Origin: Bacteroidales bacterium
Lineage (GTDB): Bacteria; Bacteroidota; Bacteroidia; Bacteroidales; P3
Length of the DNA stretch: 64,000 nt
Direction: 5' to 3'
Assembly (NCBI GenBank): GCA_031272705.1
Contig: JAISTG010000044.1
Coordinates: 16,936-80,935, forward strand
Position 1 is the first letter of the stretch; each line of letters begins with the position of its first letter. The notes below the pieces were generated by a model that did not search any database, was not told where the DNA came from, and worked only from the letters and a program-made list of their open reading frames with translations. A program made the translations under genes and the position numbers. This document shows positions 62,792-64,000 of the stretch, piece by piece.

Positions 62792-62950
62792 ATGAAGAAA
62801 GTATTGTTATTCTTAGCTGTAGCAGGTTTCTTTGCAGCTTGTGGAACGAAGGCAACTGACACTCCAACAGACTCGCAAACAGAAACTCCTAACGTTGAAG
62901 AAACTGTTACTCCAACAGCAGAAACTGGAACAGCTACACAGATCCAGTAA
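62792..62950 (+). CDS. Small Thr/Glu-rich lipoprotein
   Basis: 52 residues: signal MKKVLLFLAVAGFFAAC with lipobox FAAC (Cys17), then about 35 residues of low-complexity Thr/Pro/Glu/Ala (TPTDSQTETP, EETVTPTAETG) without any fold. The mature peptide could be a short surface-exposed or O-glycosylated tail. A good promoter in front and a terminator 24 nt behind mark it as a real single gene. Family unknown. Confidence 0.8.
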   Translation: MKKVLLFLAVAGFFAACGTKATDTPTDSQTETPNVEETVTPTAETGTATQIQ

Positions 62951-62973
62951 TTTTTATAAAGAAAAATTACGGT

Positions 62974-63010
62974 AAAGAGCAGTCCCAATGAAATGAAGAC
63001 TGCTTTTTTT
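62974..63010 (+). terminator. Terminator of the small lipoprotein gene
   Basis: AGCAGTC (62978) pairs with GACTGCT (62998), followed by seven Ts. Confidence 0.8.
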
Positions 63011-63037
63011 ATGCCCTTTCGTTAAGGTTATTGCTCT

Positions 63038-63754
63038 CTATTCAAACGTGAAATTGATGTAAAAAACTTGCGACTTGAATTTATCAAGGGCATCGGTGTA
63101 TATAGTGTTGTAGGAACGCACCAAAATGTCATTTGCAGCAAAGGAAGTTTTAAGTTCTATGCCGAATTTGAAGTATTGAAGGTAGAAATCAAAGCCAAAG
63201 CCCAACGTATAAAAGAATTCCTGATTGTCTAACTTAATTAACACGTCTTGAGCGTCGGTTTTCTTTCTTTTTAAGGAAGCCAAATCATAGGCATATTTGC
63301 CTCCTGCAATCAGATACGGGCGAAAATTATGCCAGCGTTTGGATTGTATCTTAAATTCCAAAGGAGCCTCAAGCCAAATGGTCTCTATGTTGTTGGTTAA
63401 TGTGCTTATATCTCCGTTATTTCCGGTTACGAAGTTGATTTTTCGGTCACAGAAACTGATAACAGGAGTTAGCCGTAACCGCAAATACTTAAATATCATT
63501 AGATCACTTACGACCCCAATAGAAAAACCGCTTTGTCGTTCGGTAGTTGCCCCGAGTATTATGTCGGAATGCGGCATCGGATTTTTGAAACTTATATTTG
63601 CAGTTGCCTGATTATATCCCAGAATAAAGCCAAAATGTAATACTCGGCTGTCATAGTAAGGCAGATTTGGGGGTGTTGATTGTGCTTGCACAGAATAATG
63701 ACCTGCACATACAATCAAAAGCAAGGCGAAAACCAAATTATTAAGTTTCTTCAT
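63038..63754 (-). CDS. porT: Outer-membrane beta-barrel protein, PorT-like
   Basis: 238 residues: signal peptide (MKKLNNLVFALLLIVCAGHY, then SVQAQ), then an eight-strand-type barrel with alternating strands (VLHFGFILGYNQA, FSIGVVSDLMIFKYLRLRLT, RPYLIAGGKYAYDLAS, FYTLGFGFDFYLQYFKFGIE) ending in aromatic FYINFTFE. The opening PNLPYYDSRVLHFGFILG is characteristic of PorT/SprT of the type IX secretion system. ATG 63754 is preferred to the TTG one codon upstream. Consistent with the T9SS cargo at 23.8 kb. Confidence 0.82.
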   Translation of the reverse strand: MKKLNNLVFALLLIVCAGHYSVQAQSTPPNLPYYDSRVLHFGFILGYNQATANISFKNPMPHSDIILGATTERQSGFSIGVVSDLMIFKYLRLRLTPVISFCDRKINFVTGNNGDISTLTNNIETIWLEAPLEFKIQSKRWHNFRPYLIAGGKYAYDLASLKRKKTDAQDVLIKLDNQEFFYTLGFGFDFYLQYFKFGIELKTSFAANDILVRSYNTIYTDALDKFKSQVFYINFTFE

Positions 63755-63776
63755 CAATGTTTATTTTAGTCGCCTG

Positions 63777-63784
63777 CAAAAGTA
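63777..63784 (-). promoter_or_regulatory. TACTTTTG -7 box, porT
   Basis: Consensus box 22 nt upstream of ATG 63754. Confidence 0.7.
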
Positions 63785-63808
63785 CAAAAACTATCTGTTA
63801 TTTAGACT

Positions 63809-64000
63809 TTATTTGTTTTGATAAATCCTTACATAATCAACCTTAAACTCTACAGGCAGACAACTTTGGTCTAATCGTCCACCAATAGTACTTCCGTTTG
63901 CTGTTCCCAAAGCAAGATTTAACAGAATGGAGAAAGGCTGATGATAAGGGTTAGGAGTAAGGTTGGTAATATCAACAACGTGAGTTACAATATTGTCTAT
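63809..64000 (-). CDS. Glycoside hydrolase family 16 protein, C-terminal end only
   Basis: The last 63 residues of a protein that continues beyond the window. HHQPFSILLNLALG-like YHQPFSILLNLALGTANGS, followed by LPVEFKVDYVRIYQNK and the stop, is the usual end of GH16 beta-glucanases/laminarinases (ILNLAVGG...VDYVRVYQ). The catalytic ExDxxE region lies outside the window. Confidence 0.75.
   Translation of the reverse strand: MDNIVTHVVDITNLTPNPYHQPFSILLNLALGTANGSTIGGRLDQSCLPVEFKVDYVRIYQNK

Overview
The window reads as a Bacteroidales (phylum Bacteroidota) chromosome. Supporting signs are AT-rich DNA; TAnnTTTG -7 promoter boxes in front of most operons; lineage-typical gene sets (nusB-DUF1573-yajC, a fused MMPL/acyltransferase/methyltransferase protein, YfhO, a Tgt without zinc cysteines); lipoboxes and Sec signals; and type IX secretion (a porT gene and a cargo protein with a T9SS C-terminal domain). 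Family and genus cannot be fixed from the sequence alone. No insertion sequence, transposase, rRNA or CRISPR array was seen. || Layout: 1-7 kb holds a coiled-coil lipoprotein, an ECF sigma factor / glycosyltransferase / GNAT operon, tgt, and an orphan RHS tip carrying a metallopeptidase-type toxin with an overlapping candidate immunity gene. 7-17 kb is mostly housekeeping: PBP1A, an Hsp15-like protein, initiator tRNA, folK, prfB with its programmed frameshift, yidC and dxs. 17-22 kb is an accessory island of exported thioredoxin-like and lipoprotein genes bracketed by a 110-bp direct repeat. 22-29 kb has kbl, a T9SS cargo, lipoproteins, a structured RNA/leader candidate and an EamA exporter. 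29-35 kb has isoprenoid synthase-clpP-ribE and a membrane pyrophosphatase with a GHKL ATPase. 35-50 kb has a double-thioredoxin protein, smpB, yajC, nusB, the trifunctional MMPL protein, aspartate kinase, DUF349, MscS and thrS. 50-64 kb has a decayed glycosyltransferase, YfhO, an RsmI-like methyltransferase, an M16 peptidase operon, tsaE, NUDIX/pyrE, a ZIP transporter, porT and the end of a GH16 enzyme. || The most unusual signal lies between the genes. Nearly every long intergenic gap holds an array of short repeats. At least six sequence-unrelated families (called A-F here) occur, and all are spaced at 21 or 22 bp, two helical turns. Spacing is kept when units invert, when they decay, and even when one array switches from family A to family C and back (14818-15018). 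This common lattice is the best candidate for an undescribed system in the window.
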